Shown here piece by piece: positions 29,274 to 38,304 of a stretch of DNA of 58,104 bases. Below the pieces are notes generated by a model. It was not told where the DNA came from. It worked only from the letters and a program-made list of their open reading frames with translations, and searched no databases. A program made the position numbers and the translations under genes. Source of the DNA: JAPLDB01 sp038206355 (GTDB lineage: Bacteria; Bacteroidota; Bacteroidia; AKYH767-A; 2013-40CM-41-45); contig JBBRAY010000022.1 in the NCBI GenBank assembly GCA_038206355.1, positions 1 through 58,104 on the forward strand. Direction: 5' to 3'. Every line of letters starts with the position of its first letter. Position 1 is the first letter of the stretch.

Positions 29274-29741
29274 TTATTTGCCTTCAATTAAAACAGGTTG
29301 CACTTCGATAACTATTTCCATCGAGACCTTTGACTTAATGGAATGGCTTATTAAACAAGCATCTTCTGCTTTTTTTAAAATGCGCATCGCTTTATCTCTA
29401 TAATCTTCATTGTGGATTATAACAACTGGCTTAAGCATGATTTCACTCATCATCAATTTACCTTCAACCATTTCAAGTTTTCCCTTCGCCTGACAACTGA
29501 AACTTGCGAATTCAAGTGTGGAATTTTCTGCAATGGCTAAGAAGGTAGTCATTAAACAACTGCTGACAGCTGCAACAAACAAATGCTCCGGCGACCAGAT
29601 CCCTGCAATTCCCCTTGGAAACTCGGGCGGTGTGGCCACTTCAATGCAGACACTGTTTTCTTTATTCAATTCAGGAGAACACAAAATACCTTTGCGACTG
29701 TTTTCCCAGTTAATATCAACATTATAATAGTGTGATTCCAT
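29274..29741 (-). CDS. OsmC-family peroxiredoxin-like protein
   Basis: Protein of 155 residues of the OsmC/Ohr fold, which reduces organic hydroperoxides with two cysteines. The first redox-type Cys is in the helix AAVSSCLMTTFLAIAE (about residue 61). The second is in AEDACLISHSIKSKV (about 128). The substrate-pocket region GIAGIWSPEHLFVAA matches the family. No signal peptide, so cytoplasmic. It is upstream of and adjoining the DUF302 gene. The 135 bp before it carries no recognisable conserved promoter. Confidence 0.9.
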   Translation of the reverse strand: MESHYYNVDINWENSRKGILCSPELNKENSVCIEVATPPEFPRGIAGIWSPEHLFVAAVSSCLMTTFLAIAENSTLEFASFSCQAKGKLEMVEGKLMMSEIMLKPVVIIHNEDYRDKAMRILKKAEDACLISHSIKSKVSMEIVIEVQPVLIEGK

Positions 29742-29876
29742 TGCTTTAATATTTAATTGACGTTATTAATCTTTCAATAATTCCTTTAACATTAATTTGA
29801 GTTTGGTGTATTGCCGGCTTCTTTGCGCCTGCTTCTTTAATCGCACAAATTCACGTTTTATACTCCAGTACTTCTA

Positions 29877-30395
29877 TTAACCGTGGTCTTCTTCCAGATC
29901 ATTGTGGTCATCTCCGCCCAGACTATAGTAATTGTTTTCTTCATCTTCGCTACCCACACTCTCCTGTTGATCGTCCAATTCTGATCCCGGAACATCCAAA
30001 TCATCACCAGACATATCTTCATTGAAGTCCTTCTCATTCATTGATCCCACTTGTTCATTTGGCGTCTTGGTTTTTGAAAGATCATTTGGATTTAACTCCA
30101 TCTCTTTCTTTCCCTTGCTGTATATATCCTCTGAGGGGGGGTATAACGGATAACGGGAAAATGATTTCTTAGCTTCATTTATTTCCTTCATCCCAACATG
30201 AGATTTGGAATACTTTCCAAACAACTCCTTTAAAGAATTGTAGTACTCCTCCAGGCTTTTCATATTTGCATCTTTATCCCTTTCAAACTCCTTTACGGGC
30301 ATTTCATTTATGTATTTAGATAACTCAGGGAATTCTTTATCTATTTTCATCGTAATATTCAGAATTTTCTTTTCCAATTCGGCTGCTGTTTTCAT
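29877..30395 (-). CDS. acidic low-complexity hypothetical protein
   Basis: Hydrophilic protein of 172 residues. The first half is predicted helical (AAELEKKILNITMKIDKEFP...). The C-terminal third is highly acidic and Asp/Glu/Gly/Ser-rich (EDMSGDDLDVPGSELDDQQE). It has no signal peptide, membrane segment or known domain. It may be a disordered stress protein. It lies between the HMA and OsmC genes on the same strand, with gaps of about 195 and 135 bp, so it may have its own promoter. Confidence 0.6.
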   Translation of the reverse strand: MKTAAELEKKILNITMKIDKEFPELSKYINEMPVKEFERDKDANMKSLEEYYNSLKELFGKYSKSHVGMKEINEAKKSFSRYPLYPPSEDIYSKGKKEMELNPNDLSKTKTPNEQVGSMNEKDFNEDMSGDDLDVPGSELDDQQESVGSEDEENNYYSLGGDDHNDLEEDHG

Positions 30396-30590
30396 ACTTT
30401 GATTGTTTAGGATTATTTACATTGACATCAGTTAAATGTACGGTTATTCAGTATCAATTTCTTTGAACGGATCAATGGCGAAAGAATTTACGCACCTAAA
30501 ATTCTCAAAACAAATACGCACAAAAAATACACCCTCTGGTTTGGCGGAAAATCAACATCTCCTACCCCACAAATTTCCCGCACCTCATAT

Positions 30591-30809
30591 TTAGTTATTT
30601 AAAACTTCCTTGATGGTATAATGCCCCGCCGTTGTAAGCTGTGATTGAAGTACTTCTATTGCAATTGAATTACTCATTGTTATAACCGCAATTTGTGGAT
30701 TTAACTGAACCTCTGCGTCCGTAACACCGGGAAGCAGCATCAATGCCTTTCGTACATTGCTTACACATCCACCACAACTCATTCCTTTTACTTCATATTT
30801 TATTTTCAT
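30591..30809 (-). CDS. HMA-domain metal-binding protein (CopZ-like)
   Basis: Protein of 72 residues corresponding to one heavy-metal-associated domain. The metal-binding GMSCGGCVSNVRKAL (CxxC, residues 9-23) is followed by the LPGVTDAEVQLNPQIAVI ferredoxin-like strand and a C-terminal helix. It probably binds Cu(I) or a similar soft metal and transfers it between proteins. It is 48 bp downstream of the Met-rich secreted protein on the same strand. That gene is behind a conserved promoter, so the pair may be co-expressed. No copper ATPase is seen in this window. Confidence 0.9.
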   Translation of the reverse strand: MKIKYEVKGMSCGGCVSNVRKALMLLPGVTDAEVQLNPQIAVITMSNSIAIEVLQSQLTTAGHYTIKEVLNN

Positions 30810-30857
30810 GGCGGAAATAAATTTATCGAATTACAACTTAATACTTTAGCCGTTCTG

Positions 30858-31214
30858 TTATTTTTTCATTTCAGGATCATTCACAGGCATCATTTTACCC
30901 GACATATCCATGTGCTGACCTTCTTTCATCATCAGTTTTGTGCCGTCCTTATTAATACATGTGCCATTCGTCATGACTTTTGTACCGTTGGTCATTGTTG
31001 TGTCGTGGCTCATCATTGTCATATTTCCATCATGTTGCATCATCATTCTTCCGTTCATCATCATTACCCCATCACCATGGGACTTATCCATTGATTGATG
31101 ATTCATACCACTGCCCATTTTATTCTTGTTCATCATCATGCCGGTTGAATCATCCTGAGCGAATGAAGCAAAAGAAAAAAGGATTGCCGCGCTTGCTAAA
31201 ATTATTTTTTTCAT
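30858..31214 (-). CDS. secreted methionine-rich protein (DUF6799-like)
   Basis: Protein of 118 residues with a clear signal peptide (KKIILASAAILFSFASFAQD). The mature part is dense in Met, Asn, His and Asp, with repeated MMNGRMMM, TMTNGTKVMTNGTC and KDGTKLMMKEG units like the DUF6799 repeats of Bacteroidota. Met/His clusters could bind copper or another soft metal in the periplasm, consistent with the adjacent HMA protein. The promoter at 31252-31320 lies about 35 bp upstream of the ATG. Metal binding is inference from composition. Confidence 0.75.
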   Translation of the reverse strand: MKKIILASAAILFSFASFAQDDSTGMMMNKNKMGSGMNHQSMDKSHGDGVMMMNGRMMMQHDGNMTMMSHDTTMTNGTKVMTNGTCINKDGTKLMMKEGQHMDMSGKMMPVNDPEMKK

Positions 31215-31251
31215 TTTATTGTTTTTAGTTTATAATTAAATTATTACTCTG

Positions 31252-31320
31252 TAAAAGTACCTGTTCATGAAACGATCCCTGTTACATGTTTACAATAAAG
31301 AATTACAGGATTCACACATT
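31252..31320 (-). promoter_or_regulatory. conserved 21-bp direct-repeat promoter, copy 4 (toward Met-rich protein)
   Basis: Read on the minus strand: AATGTGTGAAT (31310-31320), one base, CTGTAA (31303-31308), 15 bases, ATGTAA (31282-31287), 22 bases, and TACTTTTA (31252-31259). Half-sites start 21 bp apart. Confidence 0.8.
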
Positions 31321-31595
31321 TACATTTCTTTAGTATTACTGTAAAGTTGAACGAAATAAATAGTTCTTTGGCAATGCGGGCAATAAGATGGTGGGAATAA
31401 ATCTTACAATAAAAAAGCACGCAGACAAAAAACAGGCGTCAATATTGCAGGATTGGTCAATTACTCGATTTCAGTTTGCATGAGCCCGGGACTTATCTTA
31501 TGGAGGTCACAACCGGTTTACGAAGAAGGAAGCAAAACTCTTCCCTGGGGGTTCAACCGTTTGAGGTTAGTATAATATTTTCATTCATTGTGATG
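31321..31595. other. non-coding stretch, nothing recognised
   Basis: About 275 bp between the conserved promoter and the end of the receiver gene. There are only short open frames, and no convincing terminator hairpin or RNA was found by eye. Confidence 0.3.
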
Positions 31596-32015
31596 TCAAA
31601 TTCGATGGTCAATTAATTTATTTTCGGTTGTGTATTTACGCGTAACATTCCCATATTTTATCCATTTCCTGGACATTTCCAAAAGGGTTTGAAGCTCAAA
31701 AGGTTTAATAATATAATCATCTGCGCCAAGCTCAAGGGCCTTTGCTCTATCAACATTTTCCGAATTTGACGTGCTAAAAATAAATGGTATTTCGTAAGCT
31801 TTTTTCAAATCTAAAATCAAATGCAAAACTTCATAACCATCCATTAATGGCATTTTAGTATCACAAATTATTAAATCAGGAATTTTTTCTCTGGCCAGTT
31901 CAATTCCGTTTTTTCCATTATCAGCAATAAGTATTTTGAAGCCCTCCATTTCAAAATATTCAGTCAAATTCTCAAGCATGGGTATGTTATCTTCAATTAA
32001 TAAGATTGTTGCCAT
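31596..32015 (-). CDS. single-domain response regulator (receiver only)
   Basis: Protein of 139 residues consisting of one CheY-like receiver. Acidic pocket ED (residues 8-9), phospho-acceptor Asp in LIICDTKMPLMDGYEVL (about residue 52), switch Thr/Ser in FIFSTSNSE (about 81) and Lys in DDYIIKPFELQTLLE (about 105). There is no output domain. It lies 38 bp downstream of the alcohol dehydrogenase and is probably on the same transcript, behind the conserved promoter at 33204-33272. Its kinase is unknown; the hybrid at 24849-28779 is the only nearby candidate. Confidence 0.92.
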   Translation of the reverse strand: MATILLIEDNIPMLENLTEYFEMEGFKILIADNGKNGIELAREKIPDLIICDTKMPLMDGYEVLHLILDLKKAYEIPFIFSTSNSENVDRAKALELGADDYIIKPFELQTLLEMSRKWIKYGNVTRKYTTENKLIDHRI

Positions 32016-32052
32016 CAGCGTTGATTTTTATGCTGGTTTCTAATACTAAAAA

Positions 32053-33156
32053 TTAGTTGGTCAAAATGATTTTCAAGGCCTTTTCCTTAGCCGCATTGCC
32101 AAATACCTCATAAGCTTTTATTATTTCGTCCAGTTTAAAACGGTGGGTGATTAATTCTTCCGGCTTTATTTTTCCTGACTGCACCGTTTTTAAAAGCATA
32201 GGAGTTGTGTTGGTATTCACCAGCCCCATAGTAATGGTGATATTCTGAATCCATAAGTCCTGAATTTGCAGGTCAACACTTTTACCATGAACTCCAATAT
32301 TGGAAACATGTCCACCCGGGCGAACGATTCGTTGGCAAATGTCGAAGGTAGCAGGAGCACCTACGGCTTCAATAGCCACATCAACGCCATCTTTTGTTTC
32401 CGACATGATTTTTTTTATTGCATCTTCCTCTCCAGAATTAATAGTATGGGTAGCACCTAATTTCTTAGCCAGCTTCAAACGATTAACATCAAGATCAATC
32501 ATATAGATTTTTGCGGGGGAATAAAATTGTGCAGTTAGTAAAGCAGACATACCAATAGGACCCGCACCCACAATGGCGATCGTATCTCCGGGTTTCACGC
32601 AGCCATTAATCACACCAATTTCGTGACCTGTAGGAAGAATATCACTCAACATCACCATTGCTTCTTCGTCAATTCCATCCGGAACCGCATACAGGCTATT
32701 ATCTGCATGTGGTATGCGTACATATTCGGCTTGTGTACCGTTGATAAGATGTCCTAATATCCAGCCACCATCTTCACAATGCCCATACATTTGTTTTTTA
32801 CAATACTCACAGGAACCATCAGCAGTTATACATGAGATAATGACATGATCTCCCTTTTTAAAATTTCTGACTGAGTTACCTACCTCTTCAACAATACCAA
32901 TACCTTCATGTCCTAGTGTAGTTCCGGGTTTAACCGTGGGAGTTTTGCCATGGAGAATGCCCAAATCCGTTCCGCAAATAGTTGTTTTAAGTATTTTGAC
33001 AACGGCATCCGTTGGTTTATCAATAACCGGCTTAGGCACTTCTTTCCATTCGATCTTGCCCGGACCATTATAAACAAGGCCTTTCATAGTTTTCTTAGTT
33101 TCATCAACAAGGCCGTTTGATTTTTGTTTTTCTGCAGGAACAAGTGTAGTCGTCAT
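32053..33156 (-). CDS. zinc-dependent alcohol dehydrogenase (MDR family)
   Basis: Medium-chain dehydrogenase of 367 residues. Catalytic zinc ligands are Cys in TTICGTDLGILHG (about residue 61) and His-Glu in GHEGIGIVEEVG (about 83). The structural-zinc loop reads DGSCEYCKKQMYGHC, so the first of the usual four Cys is Asp. The NAD-binding motif is IVGAGPIGMSALL (about 193). An unusually long N-terminal extension of about 25 residues precedes the family start MKGLVYNGPGK. It probably reduces aldehydes or ketones or oxidises alcohols; the exact substrate is unknown. It is expressed from the conserved promoter about 50 bp upstream and followed by the lone receiver. Confidence 0.93.
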   Translation of the reverse strand: MTTTLVPAEKQKSNGLVDETKKTMKGLVYNGPGKIEWKEVPKPVIDKPTDAVVKILKTTICGTDLGILHGKTPTVKPGTTLGHEGIGIVEEVGNSVRNFKKGDHVIISCITADGSCEYCKKQMYGHCEDGGWILGHLINGTQAEYVRIPHADNSLYAVPDGIDEEAMVMLSDILPTGHEIGVINGCVKPGDTIAIVGAGPIGMSALLTAQFYSPAKIYMIDLDVNRLKLAKKLGATHTINSGEEDAIKKIMSETKDGVDVAIEAVGAPATFDICQRIVRPGGHVSNIGVHGKSVDLQIQDLWIQNITITMGLVNTNTTPMLLKTVQSGKIKPEELITHRFKLDEIIKAYEVFGNAAKEKALKIILTN

Positions 33157-33203
33157 ATTTTAGAATTTATTTGTAACTGAATTATTATTTTTATTTGGAT
33201 CAG

Positions 33204-33272
33204 CAAAGGTCACTATGATAAACATGATATTTGTTGCACAATTCTATATAGGAGTTACATCATTCCCACATT
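33204..33272 (-). promoter_or_regulatory. conserved 21-bp direct-repeat promoter, copy 5 (toward alcohol dehydrogenase)
   Basis: Read on the minus strand: AATGTGGGAAT (33262-33272), one base, ATGTAA (33255-33260), 15 bases, GTGCAA (33234-33239), 22 bases, and GACCTTTG (33204-33211). Half-sites start 21 bp apart. The leader is about 42 nt. Confidence 0.8.
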
Positions 33273-33542
33273 AGTATAGTTTAAGTTAAAGTTAAAGGGG
33301 GAATAAAATATCAGGCGAAAAAAACGTTAGCGGAAATTTCGCAGGATGGCTTTAAAAAAAATAATTTATTCGGAGGAGCAGGTCAAAGCGATTTCGCTTA
33401 ATGACCGAAAGTTGTCAGAATCTATTTATCCAAAACTCCTTAGTCAAGGTGGCTTTTAGCACAAAACTTCCTTCGAAGAACAGCATTGCAATTTGACGAA
33501 AAACTATCATACGAAGCATGCCCCCCCTTTGCCAAAGTGCTG
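33273..33542. other. non-coding stretch between the dehydrogenase promoter and the P-type ATPase end
   Basis: About 270 bp with no credible reading frame, repeat or terminator recognised by eye. Confidence 0.3.
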
Positions 33543-36065
33543 TTATAATCCGGCATTTCTCTTTTCATTTGATTTTGTCCTCTTAACGAGTTTCACTATT
33601 TCAAACCATACTACTGAAATAAAACCAATAATTAAACAAGTCAATAGTTGCATCCAATCCAATGTATCAAATTCAAAAAATGTTGTCAATGGTTTTAAGG
33701 AAAGGATTAGTCCTACAATGCCGATGGTTATGAAAATGATTAATAGAACCATATTATTTTTATACTTTAAGGTCGTCAAAATGGAATAATAAAACGAACG
33801 ATTTACTAATGTGAGAAAAATATTTGCTGTAATTAAAACAGTGAAGGTCATTGTTCTGGTAATGGCTTCATCATAACCATTTATTACTGAATATTGATAT
33901 ACAAACAATGTTCCTGCAGTGATGAATAATCCTTGAACAATGCTTATGGATAGTTCTCTCCAATTAAAGAAAGTTGTTGTCAGTGGCTTGGGTTTTTGCA
34001 ACATTGTATTTACCTCCAATGGTTCACTTTCGTATATAATAGAGCAAGTCGGTCCCATTATTATTTCTAAAAAAATGATATGAACAGGAGAAAAAATATT
34101 CGGATAAATCCATCCTAAAGCTAAAGGAATAAAAACCGTGAGAATGATTGGTATGTGTATGGATATGATGTATTGAATTGCTTTTTTAAGATTGGTATAA
34201 ATCTTTCTGCCCATAGCAATTGCAGCCACCATTTTAGACAAATCGTCTTCTAATAAAATTAGTGATGCTGCTTGCTTTGCTATTTCGGTTCCTTTTTTTC
34301 CCATGGCAATGCCAATATGAGCAGCTTTCAATGCAGGGCCGTCATTCACGCCATCGCCCGTCATTGCTACAATTTGCTTATTGGATTTCAATGCATTGAT
34401 GATTTTTAATTTGGCTTCGGGAAACATCCGGGAAAAAATAGCGGTGTCCATAACACAGGTTTCTAACTCATCGCCTTGTAATTTCATCAACTCATCACCG
34501 GAAATACTTTTCTCGTAACCTTTAAATCCAATTTGCTTTGCAATAGCTCTGGTAGTAGCCGCATTATCACCTGTTATAATTTTTACAGCAATACCTGCGG
34601 AATAAAAATCTTCCAATACTTTTTGTATATTCTTTTTGGGAGGGTCATAAAAAGCAACAATACCTTTAAATTGAAAAGGTAAATCTTGTTGCTTTTCAGG
34701 ATAATCTTTACCTGTAAAGTCTGAAACGCCTACCCCCAACACCCGATAACCATCAGTTGCCAATAAGTGTATGGCTTCATTTATTTGCTGCCTTTCTCCT
34801 TCGGTAAGTTTTGTAATATTCATCAATGCTTCGGGAGCACCTTTTGCTGCTATAACCCGATTGGCTTTATGATCTTCAAATATGTGCGTCATCATAGGCG
34901 GTTTGCCGCCTAACGGGTATTCATGAACAAGATTATAATCCGGTCGTTCATCATTTTCGAAAATGTCATTGTAAGTTTCGTGCAATGCAACCTCCATCGG
35001 GTCAAATGGAATAGGCTCACTTGCCCACATCGCCAACGTAATAAGTTGTTTTTCATCAACGGTCAATTGGGTCCCCGGCTGAGATATTTTATTTGATGAC
35101 AGCAAGAATATTTTTGCCAGACTCATTTTGTTTTCCGTAATCGTTCCCGTTTTGTCGGTACAGATAACGGTAGCACTTCCCAATGTTTCAACCGTTTTCA
35201 TTTGCTTTACCACAACTCCCATTTTCATCAAACGCCATGCGCCCAGTGCCATAAAAGTGGTGAAAGCAACAGGAATTTCTTCCGGCAAAATGCTCATTGC
35301 TAAGGTCAGCGACTGCAACAAACTATTCAATAAATATTTTGATTGCCAGTAATTTATGGCCCAGACAAATACAAAAACTACCGCCCCGACAATTGCCATT
35401 TTCTTTACAAAGTTTGAAATTTGAATCTCCAGCGGAGTCTTCTCTTCGTTGATACTTTCCAAACTCTTTCCAATCCTGCCAAGTTTAGTTTCGTTGCCAA
35501 TGGCTGTTATTTCTGCAATGGCTAAACCGCTTCCTACAGATGTGCCGCTATAAATGAATTTATCTTCTTTGGTTTTATCTTTAAAAACGGAAAGCGATTC
35601 GCCGGTAAGTATTGATTCATTCACTGAAAAGTCGTTGGAATGAATAATAATTCCATCTGCTGTAATAGATGTTCCTTCTTCAACCATTAAGCTATCCCCT
35701 ACTACTAAATCTTCGCTTTTTATCTCCTGCACTTTTCCGTTGCGAATGACTTTACAATTCGGTTGTGAATAATTTTTAAGCGTCTCTAAGGCATTTTTAC
35801 TTCTGGAATACTGATATAACGAAATGGAAATCTGAAATATGATAGCAGCGGTCATGAAAATTCCGTCACCTGTTTTGCCGCTGATAAAGTAAATGGAAGC
35901 TGCCACCAACAATAAAATTATCATTGGGTCTTTAGCAATACGCTTTAATGTGTCTAAAAAGGTATTTTCTTTTTTGTAGTCGAGTTTGTTTAGTCCAAAT
36001 TTTTCCCTTGCAAGAATTACCTGCTCATTACTTAAACCCTGAATGTTAAAATGATTTGTAGACAT
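33543..36065 (-). CDS. P-type cation-transporting ATPase (P2 Ca2+-ATPase-like)
   Basis: Protein of 840 residues with the P2 layout: N-terminal cation-ATPase domain (LSNEQVILAREKFGLN), a membrane pair, actuator motif TGES (about 158), PEEIPVAFTTFMALG in the fourth helix, phosphorylation site CDKTGTITEN (about 305), KGAPEAL nucleotide-binding motif (about 418), hinge MTGDGVNDGPALKAAHIGIAMG (about 565) and about six C-terminal membrane helices. PEEIP replaces the usual PEGLP, so the ion (Ca2+, Mn2+ or another divalent cation) is uncertain. No CPC or HMA domain, so it is not a copper pump. No conserved direct-repeat promoter is seen upstream. Confidence 0.92.
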   Translation of the reverse strand: MSTNHFNIQGLSNEQVILAREKFGLNKLDYKKENTFLDTLKRIAKDPMIILLLVAASIYFISGKTGDGIFMTAAIIFQISISLYQYSRSKNALETLKNYSQPNCKVIRNGKVQEIKSEDLVVGDSLMVEEGTSITADGIIIHSNDFSVNESILTGESLSVFKDKTKEDKFIYSGTSVGSGLAIAEITAIGNETKLGRIGKSLESINEEKTPLEIQISNFVKKMAIVGAVVFVFVWAINYWQSKYLLNSLLQSLTLAMSILPEEIPVAFTTFMALGAWRLMKMGVVVKQMKTVETLGSATVICTDKTGTITENKMSLAKIFLLSSNKISQPGTQLTVDEKQLITLAMWASEPIPFDPMEVALHETYNDIFENDERPDYNLVHEYPLGGKPPMMTHIFEDHKANRVIAAKGAPEALMNITKLTEGERQQINEAIHLLATDGYRVLGVGVSDFTGKDYPEKQQDLPFQFKGIVAFYDPPKKNIQKVLEDFYSAGIAVKIITGDNAATTRAIAKQIGFKGYEKSISGDELMKLQGDELETCVMDTAIFSRMFPEAKLKIINALKSNKQIVAMTGDGVNDGPALKAAHIGIAMGKKGTEIAKQAASLILLEDDLSKMVAAIAMGRKIYTNLKKAIQYIISIHIPIILTVFIPLALGWIYPNIFSPVHIIFLEIIMGPTCSIIYESEPLEVNTMLQKPKPLTTTFFNWRELSISIVQGLFITAGTLFVYQYSVINGYDEAITRTMTFTVLITANIFLTLVNRSFYYSILTTLKYKNNMVLLIIFITIGIVGLILSLKPLTTFFEFDTLDWMQLLTCLIIGFISVVWFEIVKLVKRTKSNEKRNAGL

Positions 36066-36254
36066 TGCTAAAGATAGCTTTAACTATGTGAATTCTGCCG
36101 GTGCTATCCTTAAAAGGTGATCACCTATAAAAGATGGGAATAGCATACCGGATTGGGAATGTAAGGTACTATTGACTTTACCATTTTTACAGGATCAACT
36201 CACAGTCACTACTAAAAATTCTATGAAAGCATTTACTCTGCCATGGCAAACCCA

Positions 36255-36881
36255 TCATTCATCACCAGTACTGCTTTCTTTTTCAACATCAGCTTGCTCT
36301 TCCAGATTCTCAATCGTCTTTTTTGCAATTGCCAATCGGATAGCAATATTTTTTTCTACCAGTTTATGCGTTGCCCATTTTTCCAGTTTGTGATGCAATG
36401 GTATTAGAAAAGCAGCAATGCAAACCAAAGCCAATAGCATCAGTACAGGTGAGTGATGCGTAAAGCTTTCCAAAAACGGATGTAATAATAAATTCAGAAA
36501 TTCAAACACAATTAGCAAAGCCATAACACTTAAAAATGCAATTAATTTAGAGTTGGTAATAAAACTCCGGCTAAGCAATAAGAACAATATAATTAAAGTT
36601 ACAATACAGAACGCAATCAACACGTATTGAATGGTCTGTTCCCGCTCTTCAATTGATTTTATCTTTTCAGTTTCAATTTCCTGTTGGCGAATTTGTTCCC
36701 TGAAACTAATCGCTTCCAGGTTCCTTGTTTTCTCGATGCTGAAAAGGGAATCCTTAACGCCCAACGCCAATCGTAAATATTTATATGCGCTGTCCTGTTT
36801 TCCGGTTTCTTCAAAGTAGCCATTACAACTGCCATTACTGAGAGTACTTTGATTGTGTTCATTTTGCTTAAATATTAATTG
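36255..36881 (-). pseudogene. C-terminal remnant of a TPR-membrane protein
   Basis: The frame is open from a stop at 36882-36884 to 36255 but has no ATG. The only initiators are weak, such as TTG 36770. The readable part begins inside a TPR-like unit (YFEETGKQDSAYKYLRLALG, then VKDSLFSIEK). A coiled coil (REQIRQQEIETEKIKSIEER), three membrane helices (about 36580-36360) and a basic/acidic tail follow. The layout matches the C-terminus of Bacteroidota TPR proteins that end in three membrane segments, whose N-terminal repeats are missing here. It is most likely a truncated gene. A short protein from TTG cannot be excluded. Confidence 0.6.
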
Positions 36882-36884
36882 TTA

Positions 36885-37198
36885 GTATTTATGGATTTGA
36901 TAAAATTGTTTTCTGATTTTCGCTGCAAATGTATATTCCAAATGTTATGTATTCAAGTAGCATTTATTTATTGTTGACTTTGAGTTATTATTTGCTTCAT
37001 TGAAAACTGCCGTTTAAATACGTTGTTTGAACGAACTGTGCCATTCAACCGAAGCGATAAAGGTTTTGCAAACAATCATGACACCCACTCCAGATCGAAT
37101 AAACTTCCTCTATCCGTCAACGGGTTTTTCCAAACCGCTCCCCAAATTTCACCCTTCATTGCTATACTTGATAAAATTCATTTCATTTGACAAATATT
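36885..37198. other. intergenic region before the sulfur-oxidation genes
   Basis: About 310 bp separating the divergent remnant and the cytochrome gene. It must hold the promoter of the TsdA-SorAB operon, but no clear TAnnTTTG box, FNR palindrome or direct-repeat activator site is seen. Confidence 0.3.
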
Positions 37199-38302
37199 AT
37201 GTCATCTACCAATATGCAGACCGATCACGCAAAACGAACAGGTAAATCCCGACTCAAAACAATACCGGGGTTCATTGCAATTATATCGATTGTCATTTTT
37301 ATACTTCAGGGCGTGAGTTGTACAAATGGAAATAATGAATCCACGGTCAATAATTCCGGTTCATCTGCTGTTGACCTGGCCTACTTTTTTACTGAAGAAC
37401 GCCTCTGGATTGCACCGGATGTTTCCACTATACCTTCCGGAGAAGTGGGTAAACAAATCATGTACGGGAAGGAGTTGATGATTCATACTTCGAAATATTT
37501 CGGTCCGCATGGAACAATTTCAAAAAACACCAACGGACTGAATTGTCAGAATTGTCACCTCGATGCAGGCACCAGACCATACGGCAACAACCTGGGCTCT
37601 GCCTCTACAACCTATCCGCACTTTCTTCCGCGGGCAGGAAAAATAATAGGCCTCGCCGAAAAAATAAATGAATGTTTTAACCGCAGCCTGAACGGTATCC
37701 CTATCGACACAAACGGAAAAGAAATGCTTGCTTACGTTGCTTATGTGAAATGGCTCGGCACAACATTTAAGAAAGAAGAAAAACCCGCCGGATCAGAAGG
37801 GATTAATTCCCCACACTTCATTGACCGAGCCGCTGATCCCGCAAAAGGAAAGGAGGTATATGAATTGCTTTGCTCGCGGTGCCATGGCAAAGACGGACAA
37901 GGACAATATGCCGTTGATGTTTTGAAAGATGAAACGAAGCAACAGGGCGGAACTGCAACTGCTGACGACCTATTTTATTATCCTCCCCTGTGGGGCGACA
38001 ATAGCTATAATGCTGTGGCTACACTTTACCGGCTGAGCAAGTTTGCAGGGTTCATTCAAAACAACATGCCCTACCCCATCAATTATAATAGTCCGGTACT
38101 TACCGATGAGCAGGCATGGGACGTGGCTGCATTTGTGAATAGCCGTCAACGCCCGGAGAAAGACCACAGTATAGATTATGCTGCCGACATTTCTAAAAAA
38201 CCGTTTGATTTTCCTTTCCCTCCATATGCAGATAAGTTTACGCAGGATCAACATAAGTTCGGACCATTTGCAGAAATGCCTTCTGCACAGAAAAAACACT
38301 GA
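37199..38302 (+). CDS. diheme c-type cytochrome, thiosulfate dehydrogenase TsdA-like lipoprotein
   Basis: The start chosen is ATG 37199; an upstream TTG is possible. A membrane anchor and lipobox-like GVSC suggest an exported lipoprotein. Two haem sites CQNCH and CSRCH lie about 109 residues apart. The Cys of INECFNRSLNG, 40 residues after the first haem motif, matches the unusual axial Cys ligand of TsdA. Other TsdA-like blocks are LDAGTRPYGNN, YPPLWG and VAAFVNSRQRP. TsdA oxidises thiosulfate to tetrathionate, or works in reverse. It is followed directly (2-nt gap) by the molybdoenzyme gene, so the three genes form one operon for reduced-sulfur oxidation. Confidence 0.85.
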   Translation: MSSTNMQTDHAKRTGKSRLKTIPGFIAIISIVIFILQGVSCTNGNNESTVNNSGSSAVDLAYFFTEERLWIAPDVSTIPSGEVGKQIMYGKELMIHTSKYFGPHGTISKNTNGLNCQNCHLDAGTRPYGNNLGSASTTYPHFLPRAGKIIGLAEKINECFNRSLNGIPIDTNGKEMLAYVAYVKWLGTTFKKEEKPAGSEGINSPHFIDRAADPAKGKEVYELLCSRCHGKDGQGQYAVDVLKDETKQQGGTATADDLFYYPPLWGDNSYNAVATLYRLSKFAGFIQNNMPYPINYNSPVLTDEQAWDVAAFVNSRQRPEKDHSIDYAADISKKPFDFPFPPYADKFTQDQHKFGPFAEMPSAQKKH

Positions 38303-38304
38303 CG

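Noticed and set aside
33204..33272. Sigma-54 promoter as an explanation for the 21-bp repeats acting as enhancers
   Set aside because: No GG-N10-GC element occurs where expected, while the KAnnTTTR box is conserved at constant distance in five promoters.
36659..36862. 67-codon minus-strand frame overlapping the TPR remnant
   Set aside because: It is an out-of-frame shadow of the TPR-like sequence; the family-like frame is the one running to 36255.
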